5,813 nucleotides of DNA. Origin: an uncultured Collinsella sp. (GTDB lineage: Bacteria > Actinomycetota > Coriobacteriia > Coriobacteriales > Coriobacteriaceae). Below, one piece after another: positions 1-5,221 of the stretch (position 1 is its first letter; each line of letters starts with the position of its first letter). The translations under genes were made by a program, and so were the position numbers. Under the pieces are notes generated by a model that was not told the origin of the DNA, did no database searches, and was given only the letters and a program-made list of their open reading frames with translations. Where the stretch lies: the NCBI GenBank assembly GCA_900552735.1, contig USBA01000129.1, forward strand, positions 1 to 5,813, given 5' to 3'.

Positions 1-696
1 TCCGATGCACTGACTATCCCAGAGGGCCTGACGGTTGACCAGGTCGCCGATCGCGTGGTCAAGGCATACGACAGTATCTCCAAGGAAGACTTCCTCAATC
101 AGGCAAAGGCCTCCAACTATGTGAAGGACTATAGCTTCCTTGAGGGCGCTGCAAACGATTCGCTCGAGGGCTTCCTATTCCCCAAGACCTATTCGTTGGG
201 TAAGGATCCGTCTGCCGATGATGTGATTCGCGCCATGCTCGATCAATTAAACACCGAGTACAAGTCGCTCGATTTTGCCGGTTGCGAGGCCAAAATCAAG
301 GAGCGCTACGGCGTGGAGATGTCTGATTACGACATCATCAATCTCGCTTCCATCGTTGAGCGCGAAGGCCTCAACGCCGAGCAGCGCGCGCATGTCGCCT
401 CGGTGTTCTACAACCGTCTTGCCGGCAAGCTCGATGGTCTGCGCTACCTCAATAGCGATGCGACCATGATGTATGTCACCGGCGGCGAGGTTACCGCCGA
501 CGACTTGCAGAGCGATAGCCCGTATAACACCTATAAGCACGAGGGCCTGCCGCCCACGCCCATCTGCTCTCCGTCACTCGAGGCGCTCAAGGCAACCCTT
601 GAGCCCACCGACTCCGATGACCTGTATTTCTACATTACGCAGGACGAGGAGTATTTCTCTCAGACCTACGAAGAGCACCAACAGTCTTGGAATTAA
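1..696 (+). CDS. mltG: Endolytic murein transglycosylase MltG, 3' part (5' end outside window)
   Basis: The frame is open from the first base to TAA at 694-696, giving the last 231 residues of an MltG/YceG-family protein. MltG is a membrane-anchored enzyme that cuts nascent peptidoglycan glycan strands outside the cytoplasmic membrane. The visible part starts with a LysM-like segment (LTIPEGLTVDQVA, residues 4-16 of the partial protein). It then has the family motif LEGFLFPKTY (55-64), NLASIVEREG with the probable catalytic Glu at residue 120 (equivalent to E218 of E. coli MltG), YNRL (137-140), SPYNTY (173-178) and GLPPTP (182-187). The C-terminus ends in the usual YFYITQ...YEEHQQ region, so the catalytic domain looks complete and intact. 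The transmembrane anchor and N-terminal part lie upstream. The next gene begins 2 bases after the stop, consistent with co-transcription. Family assignment is secure. Confidence 0.94.
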   Translation, partial: SDALTIPEGLTVDQVADRVVKAYDSISKEDFLNQAKASNYVKDYSFLEGAANDSLEGFLFPKTYSLGKDPSADDVIRAMLDQLNTEYKSLDFAGCEAKIKERYGVEMSDYDIINLASIVEREGLNAEQRAHVASVFYNRLAGKLDGLRYLNSDATMMYVTGGEVTADDLQSDSPYNTYKHEGLPPTPICSPSLEALKATLEPTDSDDLYFYITQDEEYFSQTYEEHQQSWN

Positions 697-698
697 AC

Positions 699-1196
699 AT
701 GAGGATTTTCAGCCCCAAACGATATGTTGCCTCGGTCGACCGCATCGACCTTGATACCCTGTGGGCCGACGGCAAGCGCGCCATTTTGCTCGACCGCGAT
801 AACACCCTGGTGCCGCGTGATACCGAGCAGGTTCCCGCTGCCGTCTCGGCCTGGCTCGACGCCGCTCGTGCCAAGGGCTTTAAGCTGTGCATGGTGTCGA
901 ACAACTGGCATCGCGACCAGGTCATGAGCTCTGCACGCGAGCTGGGACTCGAGGCCATCAGCCATGCCATGAAGCCTGCACCGTTTGCTCTCAAGGCCGG
1001 TCTTAAGCGCTTGGGCGCCACGGCCGATGAGGCTGTGCTGATCGGTGACCAGCTGTACACGGACGTGTGGAGCGGTAACTTTGCCGGCGTCGACACGATC
1101 TTGGTAAAGCCACAGGCAACTCAGGACCTGTGGTATACGCAGATCTTCCGTATCTTTGAGCGCCGGGCCCTGCGCGACCTTCCCTGCGAGGAATAG
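699..1196 (+). CDS. yqeG: YqeG family HAD IIIA-type phosphatase
   Basis: This 165-residue cytoplasmic protein has all four haloacid dehalogenase motifs. Motif I is LLDRDNTLV (nucleophile D32, acid/base D34), motif II is VSNN (S67), motif III is the Lys in HAMKP (K92), and motif IV is GDQLYTD (D117, D122). The compact layout without a large cap, the DRDNTL and GDQLYTD wording and the length fit the YqeG/YrfG family (HAD subclass IIIA). Its physiological substrate is not established. I chose ATG 699 over the in-frame TTG at 687, because 687 lies inside mltG and has no better ribosome site. No strong Shine-Dalgarno precedes 699, so translation is probably coupled to the end of mltG. aroK follows after 8 bases. 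Active-site residues are intact, so phosphatase activity is expected. Confidence 0.92.
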   Translation: MRIFSPKRYVASVDRIDLDTLWADGKRAILLDRDNTLVPRDTEQVPAAVSAWLDAARAKGFKLCMVSNNWHRDQVMSSARELGLEAISHAMKPAPFALKAGLKRLGATADEAVLIGDQLYTDVWSGNFAGVDTILVKPQATQDLWYTQIFRIFERRALRDLPCEE

Positions 1197-1204
1197 GTTT
1201 CGTC

Positions 1205-1738
1205 ATGTCCCAGCACACCAAGCACGGCTGCGACCATATCTTCTTTATCGGGTTTTTGGGTGCGGGCAAATCGACGCTCGCACGCAACGTGGGCACGATG
1301 TTCAAGCGTCGGTTTATTGATACCGACCGCCTTGTCGTGCGCCGTTGCGGCAAATCGGTAACCGAGATTTTTGAAACCGAGGGCGAGGAGCGCTTTCGCG
1401 AGCTCGAAACCTCGGCGCTCCGTTCGCTCCAAAGCGAGCGCAGCTTGCTGGTTTCGTGCGGTGGCGGCATTGTCGAGACGCCGGTCAATATCGAGCTCAT
1501 GCACCAGATGGGTACCTGTGTGTACCTCGAGGGCGATTTTGAGGATTCGATGCGCCAGATCCGCCGCTCCGACACGCGTCCCGATTTCCGCTCGCCTGAG
1601 CACGCGGCGCTGCTCTTTGAGCATCGCCGTCCGTTGTATCGTCAAGCTGCCGATCTTACCCTTGATATTCGCAACAAGTCCTTCGAGGACGTTTCCTACC
1701 TTTGTGCCGAGATGCTTTTGGAGCGTGGACTGCTATGA
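1205..1738 (+). CDS. aroK: Shikimate kinase
   Basis: The 177-residue product matches shikimate kinase, the cytoplasmic P-loop enzyme that phosphorylates shikimate at O3 with ATP. Walker A is GFLGAGKST (residues 16-24). The Mg/shikimate-binding DTD is at 39-41, FRELE with the shikimate-contacting Arg is at 64-68 (R65), and the glycine triplet GGG is at 86-88. The lid arginine is in TRPDF (R125), and the C-terminal shikimate-binding motif is RRPLY (R141). The lid normally reads RPLL; RPDF is a mild deviation. Length is normal for the family. ATG 1205 is preceded by AGG at 1195-1197 (7-base spacing), which overlaps the stop of the HAD gene. The stop TGA overlaps the next start as ATGA (1735-1738), indicating translational coupling to the AroB-like gene. 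The key residues look functional, unlike those of its downstream neighbour. Confidence 0.93.
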   Translation: MSQHTKHGCDHIFFIGFLGAGKSTLARNVGTMFKRRFIDTDRLVVRRCGKSVTEIFETEGEERFRELETSALRSLQSERSLLVSCGGGIVETPVNIELMHQMGTCVYLEGDFEDSMRQIRRSDTRPDFRSPEHAALLFEHRRPLYRQAADLTLDIRNKSFEDVSYLCAEMLLERGLL

Positions 1739-2844
1739 TTCGCCGTCAACTTATCAATTTCCAAAACCGCAGTGTCGATGTCCGCGTCGGATTGGGCGCG
1801 TTCGAGGAGCTGTCGCGCATGTTTGCCTCGGCTGTGGGTAAACCCAAGCGGGCGATGGTGGTTTGGAACAGCGCCACATCCGAGCGTTTTGGCGAGGTTG
1901 TCGAGCATGCGCTGGTCGACGCCGGTTTTGCCGTGTCGCCGCTCGTCCTCGAGGTTTCGCCTGCCGGTGCTACGCTGGTCGATGCCGATACCGTCTTTGG
2001 CGCCCTGTCGGCTAACGGCATTACCTGCGACGATCTCGTTGTCGCTGTCGGCGACACGGCGACCTGCTCGGTCGTTTGCTGGTGTGCCAATCAGTGGTGC
2101 GGTCGCACCGAGTGCGCCTTGCTGCCGACGACGTTCGACGCCATGCTCACGGTCGCGACGACTATGAAGCCACTCGTCGCCTCGTCGGCGAATGCGCTTC
2201 CCGCTATCGCGTTCCGTCCCGAGCCGGGCTTGGTCGTGTGTGACCTCGAACTTGTTCGCGAAGCGGACCCCGAGGACCTCAAGCTCGGTTATGCGGTACT
2301 TGTTGGCACCATGCTTTCGAGCAGCAAGTCCCGTTGGAATCAGTTTACCGAGACTGTCCCCGAGATTCTCGCTGGCGAGGAAGTCGCGCTCGTCAATGCC
2401 GTTCAGTGGTCTCAGACTGCCCGCAAGGACGTACTGATGGCCACGAACCCGAGCGCCCGTCAAGCGCTCGATTTTGGCAAGACGGGGGAGCGTACCCTGC
2501 GCGCCTGCTTGGGCGATGCCGCTTCGCAGGTCCCTGCCTACCAGCTGTTGTCCGAAGGTATGCGCTTTGAGGCGCGCCTAGCACATGATGCCTGCGACTT
2601 CGATATCGATTACGTCTTTGAGGTCGATGACTGCCTGGAGGACTTTGGTATCGAGGAGTTTGCCTTCGATCTGGAGCCCGCCGCATATATCGAGGAGTTC
2701 CGCAGGCAGCAGTTTGTCCGCTCGAACCGCAGTATGTTGCCGCTGCCCGCGGCACTTGGCGCCATTCGTCTAACGAGCGTTGAGGACGAGGTTCTTGAGC
2801 GCCATGCTCACGCCTACTTGGCTTCTCGCAAAGAACTTCTCTAA
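1735..2844 (+). CDS. aroB: 3-dehydroquinate synthase (AroB) family protein, predicted catalytically degenerate
   Basis: This 369-residue protein has the overall AroB layout: an N-terminal Rossmann-like half (VRVGLGAFEEL, then AMVVWNS and DDLVVAVGD), the PTT motif (131-133), VVCDLELV, and a helical C-terminal half with LDFGKTGERT and LSEGMRFEARLA. AroB normally converts DAHP to 3-dehydroquinate using NAD and a divalent metal. By my hand alignment, using Aspergillus nidulans numbering, the metal ligands are replaced: E194 by V188, H271 by K249 and H287 by A268. So are other catalytic residues: K197 by G191, N268 by D246 and H275 by R253. The GGGxxGD NAD loop reads GDTATCS (106-112). K152 and R264 appear kept (K145, R242). 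Five Cys lie at 111, 115, 117, 122 and 127. The start is ATG 1735, overlapping aroK by 4 bases, with GGAG at 1720-1723. No stop or frameshift breaks the gene, so it is probably expressed but not a DHQ synthase. Automated annotation would likely call it aroB. Confidence 0.78.
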   Translation: MIRRQLINFQNRSVDVRVGLGAFEELSRMFASAVGKPKRAMVVWNSATSERFGEVVEHALVDAGFAVSPLVLEVSPAGATLVDADTVFGALSANGITCDDLVVAVGDTATCSVVCWCANQWCGRTECALLPTTFDAMLTVATTMKPLVASSANALPAIAFRPEPGLVVCDLELVREADPEDLKLGYAVLVGTMLSSSKSRWNQFTETVPEILAGEEVALVNAVQWSQTARKDVLMATNPSARQALDFGKTGERTLRACLGDAASQVPAYQLLSEGMRFEARLAHDACDFDIDYVFEVDDCLEDFGIEEFAFDLEPAAYIEEFRRQQFVRSNRSMLPLPAALGAIRLTSVEDEVLERHAHAYLASRKELL

Positions 2845-2850
2845 GTTTTA

Positions 2851-2876
2851 TTGACACCCATCGTCTTTCGTATCAT
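2851..2876 (+). promoter_or_regulatory. Candidate promoter upstream of the M24 peptidase gene
   Basis: A perfect -35 hexamer TTGACA (2851-2856) is followed by TATCAT (2871-2876), a five-of-six match to the -10 consensus. The spacer is only 14 bases, shorter than the normal 16-18, so the pair as written is not ideal. A 17-base spacer would give CATGTT, a poor -10. If TATCAT is used, the transcript would begin near 2883, at the first arm of the hairpin described next. The site lies just after the AroB-like gene and is the only good candidate in this 132-base gap. Confidence 0.35.
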
Positions 2877-2881
2877 GTTGA

Positions 2882-2950
2882 GGGGCGGGTTTCCAATCGG
2901 TTGCGGATCGCGTGCGAATCCGTCTTTCGATCGGGACCCGTCCCGCTTTT
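2882..2950 (+). terminator. Long imperfect hairpin followed by TTTT: intrinsic terminator or structured leader of the peptidase gene
   Basis: Bases 2882-2893 (GGGGCGGGTTTC) pair with 2933-2944 over 12 positions, including three G-U pairs. Inside are further helices: 2896-2900 with 2927-2931, 2903-2908 with 2918-2923, and 2909-2910 with 2915-2916 closing a CGTG loop. The outer helix is followed by GC and TTTT (2947-2950). A competing short hairpin exists at 2932-2945 (CGGGA/TCCCG, loop CCCG). The structure lies between the AroB-like stop and the peptidase ribosome site, so it could end the upstream operon. If the TTGACA promoter is real, it would instead form the 5' end of the peptidase mRNA. 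The T run is short for an efficient terminator. The pairing was found by eye, without an energy calculation. Confidence 0.42.
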
Positions 2951-2958
2951 ATGAGGAC

Positions 2959-2970
2959 AACAAGAAAGGA
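2959..2970 (+). promoter_or_regulatory. Ribosome binding site of the M24 peptidase gene
   Basis: AACAAGAAAGGA ends 6 bases before ATG 2977 and decides that start over upstream in-frame possibilities. The frame is open back to 2851, but that stretch is the non-coding, hairpin-forming leader. The first 11 bases are repeated exactly upstream of efp (4252-4262). Confidence 0.8.
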
Positions 2971-2976
2971 ATCTGC

Positions 2977-4107
2977 ATGTCTGAGTTTGCTGCCGGTCCT
3001 GCCGGTCGTATCGAGCGCGTCCGTGCCTTGATGGCCGAGCGCGGCTACGACGCCATCGTCGTGCGCGACGAGGCCAATCTCCGTTGGCTCACGGGCGTTA
3101 AGGGCGTCTTCGATTACACCTTCGAGTTCCCTCACGCCGCGTTTATTACGGCCGATCAGTGCCTGTTCCACACCGACTCGCGCTATCTCAACAGTTTTGA
3201 GGAGAACACGCCCGCCGGAAGCACCTGGGTCTACGACATGGACGAGGGCACCATCCCCGGCTGGGTCGCCGGCAAGATTGCGGCCAACAAATGCCGCGTC
3301 TGCGCCGTCGAGGATGACATGCAGATTAACTTCTACCAGGGTATTCAGCGTGGTCTGGAGGACCGCTCCGTTGCCTGCATGCTGCCGCTGATGCATGACG
3401 ACATCCGCAAGATGCGTGCCATCAAGGATGCAGAGGAGATCGAGCTCATGCGCCATGCGCAGTCGATCACCGACGCCGCCTTCCAGCACATGCTCGGCTA
3501 TATTAAGCCCGGTATGACCGAGAAGCAGGTCCGCAACGAGCTCGAGAACTTTATGTTCGCCAACGGCGCCGACAGCCTGGCCTTTGGCTCCATCGTCGCG
3601 AGCGGTCCCAACACCGCCAATCCGCATGCCGTCCCGAGCGACCGCGTGATCGAGAAGGGCGACTTTGTCCTCATGGATTACGGTGCGGGCTACTGCGACT
3701 ACCGCTCCGACATGACGCGTACTGTCGTGATGGGCGAGCCCACCCAGGAGCAGCTCGACCTGTACGCGCTCGTGCGCCGCACCCATGAGGAGTGCGTCGC
3801 CGCTATCCATCCGGGCGTCGAGGGCAACGACATTTTCAAGCTTTCCAAGAAAATTATTGGCGATGCCGGCTATGGCGATTACTACAACCATGGTCTGGGC
3901 CACGGCGTGGGCATCGACATCCACGAGCTGCCTAACTTCAACCGCAGCAAGAATATCATCGAAGTCGGCTCGGTTATCACCATGGAGCCCGGCGTGTACC
4001 TGCCCGGCGTGGGCGGCGTGCGCCTGGAGGACTACGGCGTCGTCACCGAGAACGGCTACGAGCCCTTCACCAAGACCCCGCACGACCTGCATATTATCGA
4101 TTGCTAA
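2977..4107 (+). CDS. M24B family Xaa-Pro peptidase (aminopeptidase P / prolidase type)
   Basis: This 376-residue cytoplasmic protein has the two-domain architecture of creatinase-like peptidases. An N-terminal domain (about 1-145, starting RIERVRALMAERGYDAIVV) precedes a pita-bread catalytic domain. The five dinuclear metal ligands are all visible: D234 (MDYGAG), D245 (SDMTRT), H309 (GLGHGVG), E337 (MEPGVY) and E351 (RLEDYG). Catalytic histidines fit H217 (NPHAVPSD) and H316 (IDIHE). It should remove or split residues next to proline in peptides, recycling proline-containing fragments. Whether it acts as PepP-like aminopeptidase or PepQ-like dipeptidase cannot be decided by motif, so no symbol is given; the length resembles the shorter PepQ/YpdF-type proteins. 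The start ATG 2977 has a clear ribosome site. It is flanked by its own candidate promoter and a strong terminator, so it may be monocistronic. A peptidase of this family next to efp is a common actinobacterial arrangement. Confidence 0.94.
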   Translation: MSEFAAGPAGRIERVRALMAERGYDAIVVRDEANLRWLTGVKGVFDYTFEFPHAAFITADQCLFHTDSRYLNSFEENTPAGSTWVYDMDEGTIPGWVAGKIAANKCRVCAVEDDMQINFYQGIQRGLEDRSVACMLPLMHDDIRKMRAIKDAEEIELMRHAQSITDAAFQHMLGYIKPGMTEKQVRNELENFMFANGADSLAFGSIVASGPNTANPHAVPSDRVIEKGDFVLMDYGAGYCDYRSDMTRTVVMGEPTQEQLDLYALVRRTHEECVAAIHPGVEGNDIFKLSKKIIGDAGYGDYYNHGLGHGVGIDIHELPNFNRSKNIIEVGSVITMEPGVYLPGVGGVRLEDYGVVTENGYEPFTKTPHDLHIIDC

Positions 4108-4130
4108 ACCATCCATTTGGGTTTTTGGAG

Positions 4131-4173
4131 GCGGGGCGTCCGGATCGATTCGGGCGTCCCGCGTTCTCTTTTT
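4131..4173 (+). terminator. Strong rho-independent terminator after the M24 peptidase gene
   Basis: Bases 4131-4144 (GCGGGGCGTCCGGA) pair with 4149-4162 (TTCGGGCGTCCCGC) across all 14 positions, three of them G-U, closing a TCGA tetraloop at 4145-4148. A T-rich tract (TTCTCTTTTT, 4164-4173) follows directly. It lies 23 bases past the peptidase stop and separates that gene from the efp unit. No A-rich tract precedes the stem on this strand, so it should act on + strand transcription only. Confidence 0.9.
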
Positions 4174-4180
4174 ATGCGCT

Positions 4181-4210
4181 CGCCGCAGCCGGCGTCTGCA
4201 AGTGTATAAT
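4181..4210 (+). promoter_or_regulatory. Candidate promoter of the efp-asp23-nusB unit
   Basis: A perfect -10 hexamer TATAAT lies at 4205-4210, just after the terminator and 57 bases before the efp start. The expected start site is near 4217. No recognisable -35 lies at the usual distance; that region instead holds a perfect 5-base inverted repeat, CGCCG-CAGC-CGGCG (4181-4194). The absent -35 could mean an activator-dependent or otherwise non-standard promoter. The inverted repeat may be an operator or just GC-rich sequence. Confidence 0.55.
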
Positions 4211-4228
4211 TTCGCTCGTATGTAATTT

Positions 4229-4244
4229 GGACGCTTGTGCGTCT
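4229..4244 (+). other. Small hairpin in the efp 5' leader
   Basis: GACGC (4230-4234) pairs with GCGTC (4239-4243) around a TTGT loop, with a possible extra G-U pair at 4229/4244. It would lie about 12 bases from the predicted transcript start and 11 bases before the ribosome site. It could protect the 5' end of the message; no regulatory role is shown. Confidence 0.35.
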
Positions 4245-4267
4245 CGCCAATAACAAGAAAGGTCGCT

Positions 4268-4831
4268 ATGCCTACTATCTCTACCGCCGACTTCAAGAAC
4301 GGCCTCGGTCTCCGCATTAAGGACAAGGTCTACACCATTGTCGAGTTCCAGCACGTCAAGCCGGGCAAGGGCGGCGCTTTCGTGCGCTACAAGACCCGCG
4401 ACATCAAGAGCGGCCGCGTCGTCGAGAACACCTGCAACGCCGGCACCAAGTTCGAGAGCGTCATGCTCACCACCCGTGAGTTCCAGTACCTCTACAACGA
4501 CGGCGCCGATTACATCTTCATGGACAACGAGTCTTACGAGCAGGTTCCCGTTCCCGAGGACATGGTGGGCGAGAACGCCAAGTGGCTGCGCGAGAACGAC
4601 ACCTGCCAGCTGCTCTTCGCCGACGACGAGCTCATGGGCGTGACCCCGCCGATGTTTATCGAGACCACCATCGTCCAGACCGACCCGGGCTTCAAGGGCG
4701 ATACCGTCCAGGGTTCCACCAAGCCGGCCACCATCGACACCGGCGCTGTCATCCAGGTCCCCATGTACCTCAACGAGGGCGAGGTCATTAAGGTTGACAC
4801 CCGCGACGGCAAGTTCGTCTCCCGCGTCTAG
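4268..4831 (+). CDS. efp: Translation elongation factor P
   Basis: The 187-residue product has normal EF-P length and three domains: a KOW-like domain I (about 1-62), OB-fold domain II (about 63-128) and OB-fold domain III (about 129-187). EF-P binds between the ribosomal P and E sites and rescues ribosomes stalled on consecutive prolines. The tip loop reads KPGKGGAF with the conserved lysine at K34. Domain III carries the family signature region (KPATIDTGAVIQVPMYLNEG) and ends KVDTRDGKFVSRV. ATG 4268 is preceded by AGAAAGG (4256-4262, 5-base spacing); the in-frame codon at 4235 falls within the leader hairpin and lacks a ribosome site. It is the first gene of a likely operon with the Asp23-family gene 24 bases downstream. 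No post-translational modification gene is visible nearby. Confidence 0.98.
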   Translation: MPTISTADFKNGLGLRIKDKVYTIVEFQHVKPGKGGAFVRYKTRDIKSGRVVENTCNAGTKFESVMLTTREFQYLYNDGADYIFMDNESYEQVPVPEDMVGENAKWLRENDTCQLLFADDELMGVTPPMFIETTIVQTDPGFKGDTVQGSTKPATIDTGAVIQVPMYLNEGEVIKVDTRDGKFVSRV

Positions 4832-4855
4832 CAACCAACTCTTCTAGGAGGACTC

Positions 4856-5218
4856 ATGCCCCAGGAAATCAAGATTGACGGCATCGGCATTTCGCCCGAT
4901 GTTCTGACCGCCATCGTCTCGCGCGCCGTGTCCGATGTCGAGGGCATCGCCTCCGTTGGCGTCAAGGACCTTGCCACCAACCTTGTCTCCATGATGCTCT
5001 CGTCCAAGGCCCCGGCTTCCGAGCCGGCGGTCGAGGCCGAGGTCGTCGGCGACAAGCTCGCACTCACCGTGCGTGTCGTGGTGTTCTTTGGCTATCCGTT
5101 CAAGAAACTCGCCGAGGCCGTTCGCGCCGCCGTGGTCGCCGCCATCGATGCCCAGGTGGGCGTTGAGGTCGAGCGCGTTGACGTTTGCATCGACGGCCTC
5201 GTTTTCCCCAAGGAGTAA
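4856..5218 (+). CDS. Asp23/Gls24 family envelope stress response protein
   Basis: This 120-residue protein matches the Asp23/Gls24 (DUF322, YloU/YqhY) family. It has an opening segment GISPDVLTAIVSRAVSDVEGIASV (about 11-34), a central beta region (LALTVRVVVFFGY, about 68-80), an amphipathic helix (about 82-98) and the ending VERVDVCIDGLVF (about 105-117). Members are small cytoplasmic proteins. Some are tethered to the membrane by partners, and the family is linked to cell-envelope stress and, for YqhY, to lipid synthesis; the biochemical role here is unknown. No signal peptide or membrane segment is present. A textbook Shine-Dalgarno AGGAGG (4846-4851) precedes ATG 4856 with a short 4-base spacing. 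nusB follows after 3 bases. In Firmicutes such as Bacillus subtilis a relative (yqhY) also sits directly before nusB, which supports the family call. Confidence 0.92.
   Translation: MPQEIKIDGIGISPDVLTAIVSRAVSDVEGIASVGVKDLATNLVSMMLSSKAPASEPAVEAEVVGDKLALTVRVVVFFGYPFKKLAEAVRAAVVAAIDAQVGVEVERVDVCIDGLVFPKE
5210..5215 (+). promoter_or_regulatory. Ribosome binding site that sets the TTG start of nusB
   Basis: AAGGAG overlaps the last codons of the Asp23-family gene and lies 6 bases before TTG 5222. No ATG or GTG at a suitable position opens the NusB frame before the conserved RGRTLARSQALQLLFQ segment, so the TTG is the supported start. Confidence 0.85.
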
Positions 5219-5221
5219 CCT

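Noticed and set aside
687..698. Upstream TTG start for the HAD phosphatase gene
   Set aside because: It would add only four residues inside mltG with no Shine-Dalgarno; ATG 699 fits the family N-terminus.
1696..2463. Long minus-strand open frame opposite the AroB-like gene, considered because that gene is degenerate
   Set aside because: Its translation shows no family motifs and is rich in Arg/Gly/Asp as expected for a shadow. The + strand frame has a start overlapping aroK and a recognisable AroB scaffold.
1735..2844. Calling the AroB-like gene a pseudogene
   Set aside because: There is no stop, frameshift or truncation. Start coupling and codon style match the neighbours, so a degenerate but maintained protein is the better reading.
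2851..2976. N-terminal extension of the M24 peptidase using the open frame upstream of ATG 2977
   Set aside because: The stretch holds promoter-like and hairpin-forming sequence, its translation lacks homology to the family, and a good ribosome site sits just before 2977.
4219..4226. TATGTAAT as a second -10 for efp
   Set aside because: It is a weaker match than TATAAT at 4205-4210 and has no -35 partner either.
2848..4326. A 492-codon open frame on the minus strand opposite the M24 peptidase gene
   Set aside because: It runs codon-for-codon against a clearly conserved metallopeptidase and its translation is Val/Ala/Asp/His-rich with no recognisable domain. GC-rich codon bias on the + strand produces such shadows.
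4172..4834. Minus-strand open frame covering efp
   Set aside because: It is the reverse shadow of a highly conserved EF-P, with repetitive Leu/Val/Gly/Asp composition and no ribosome site.
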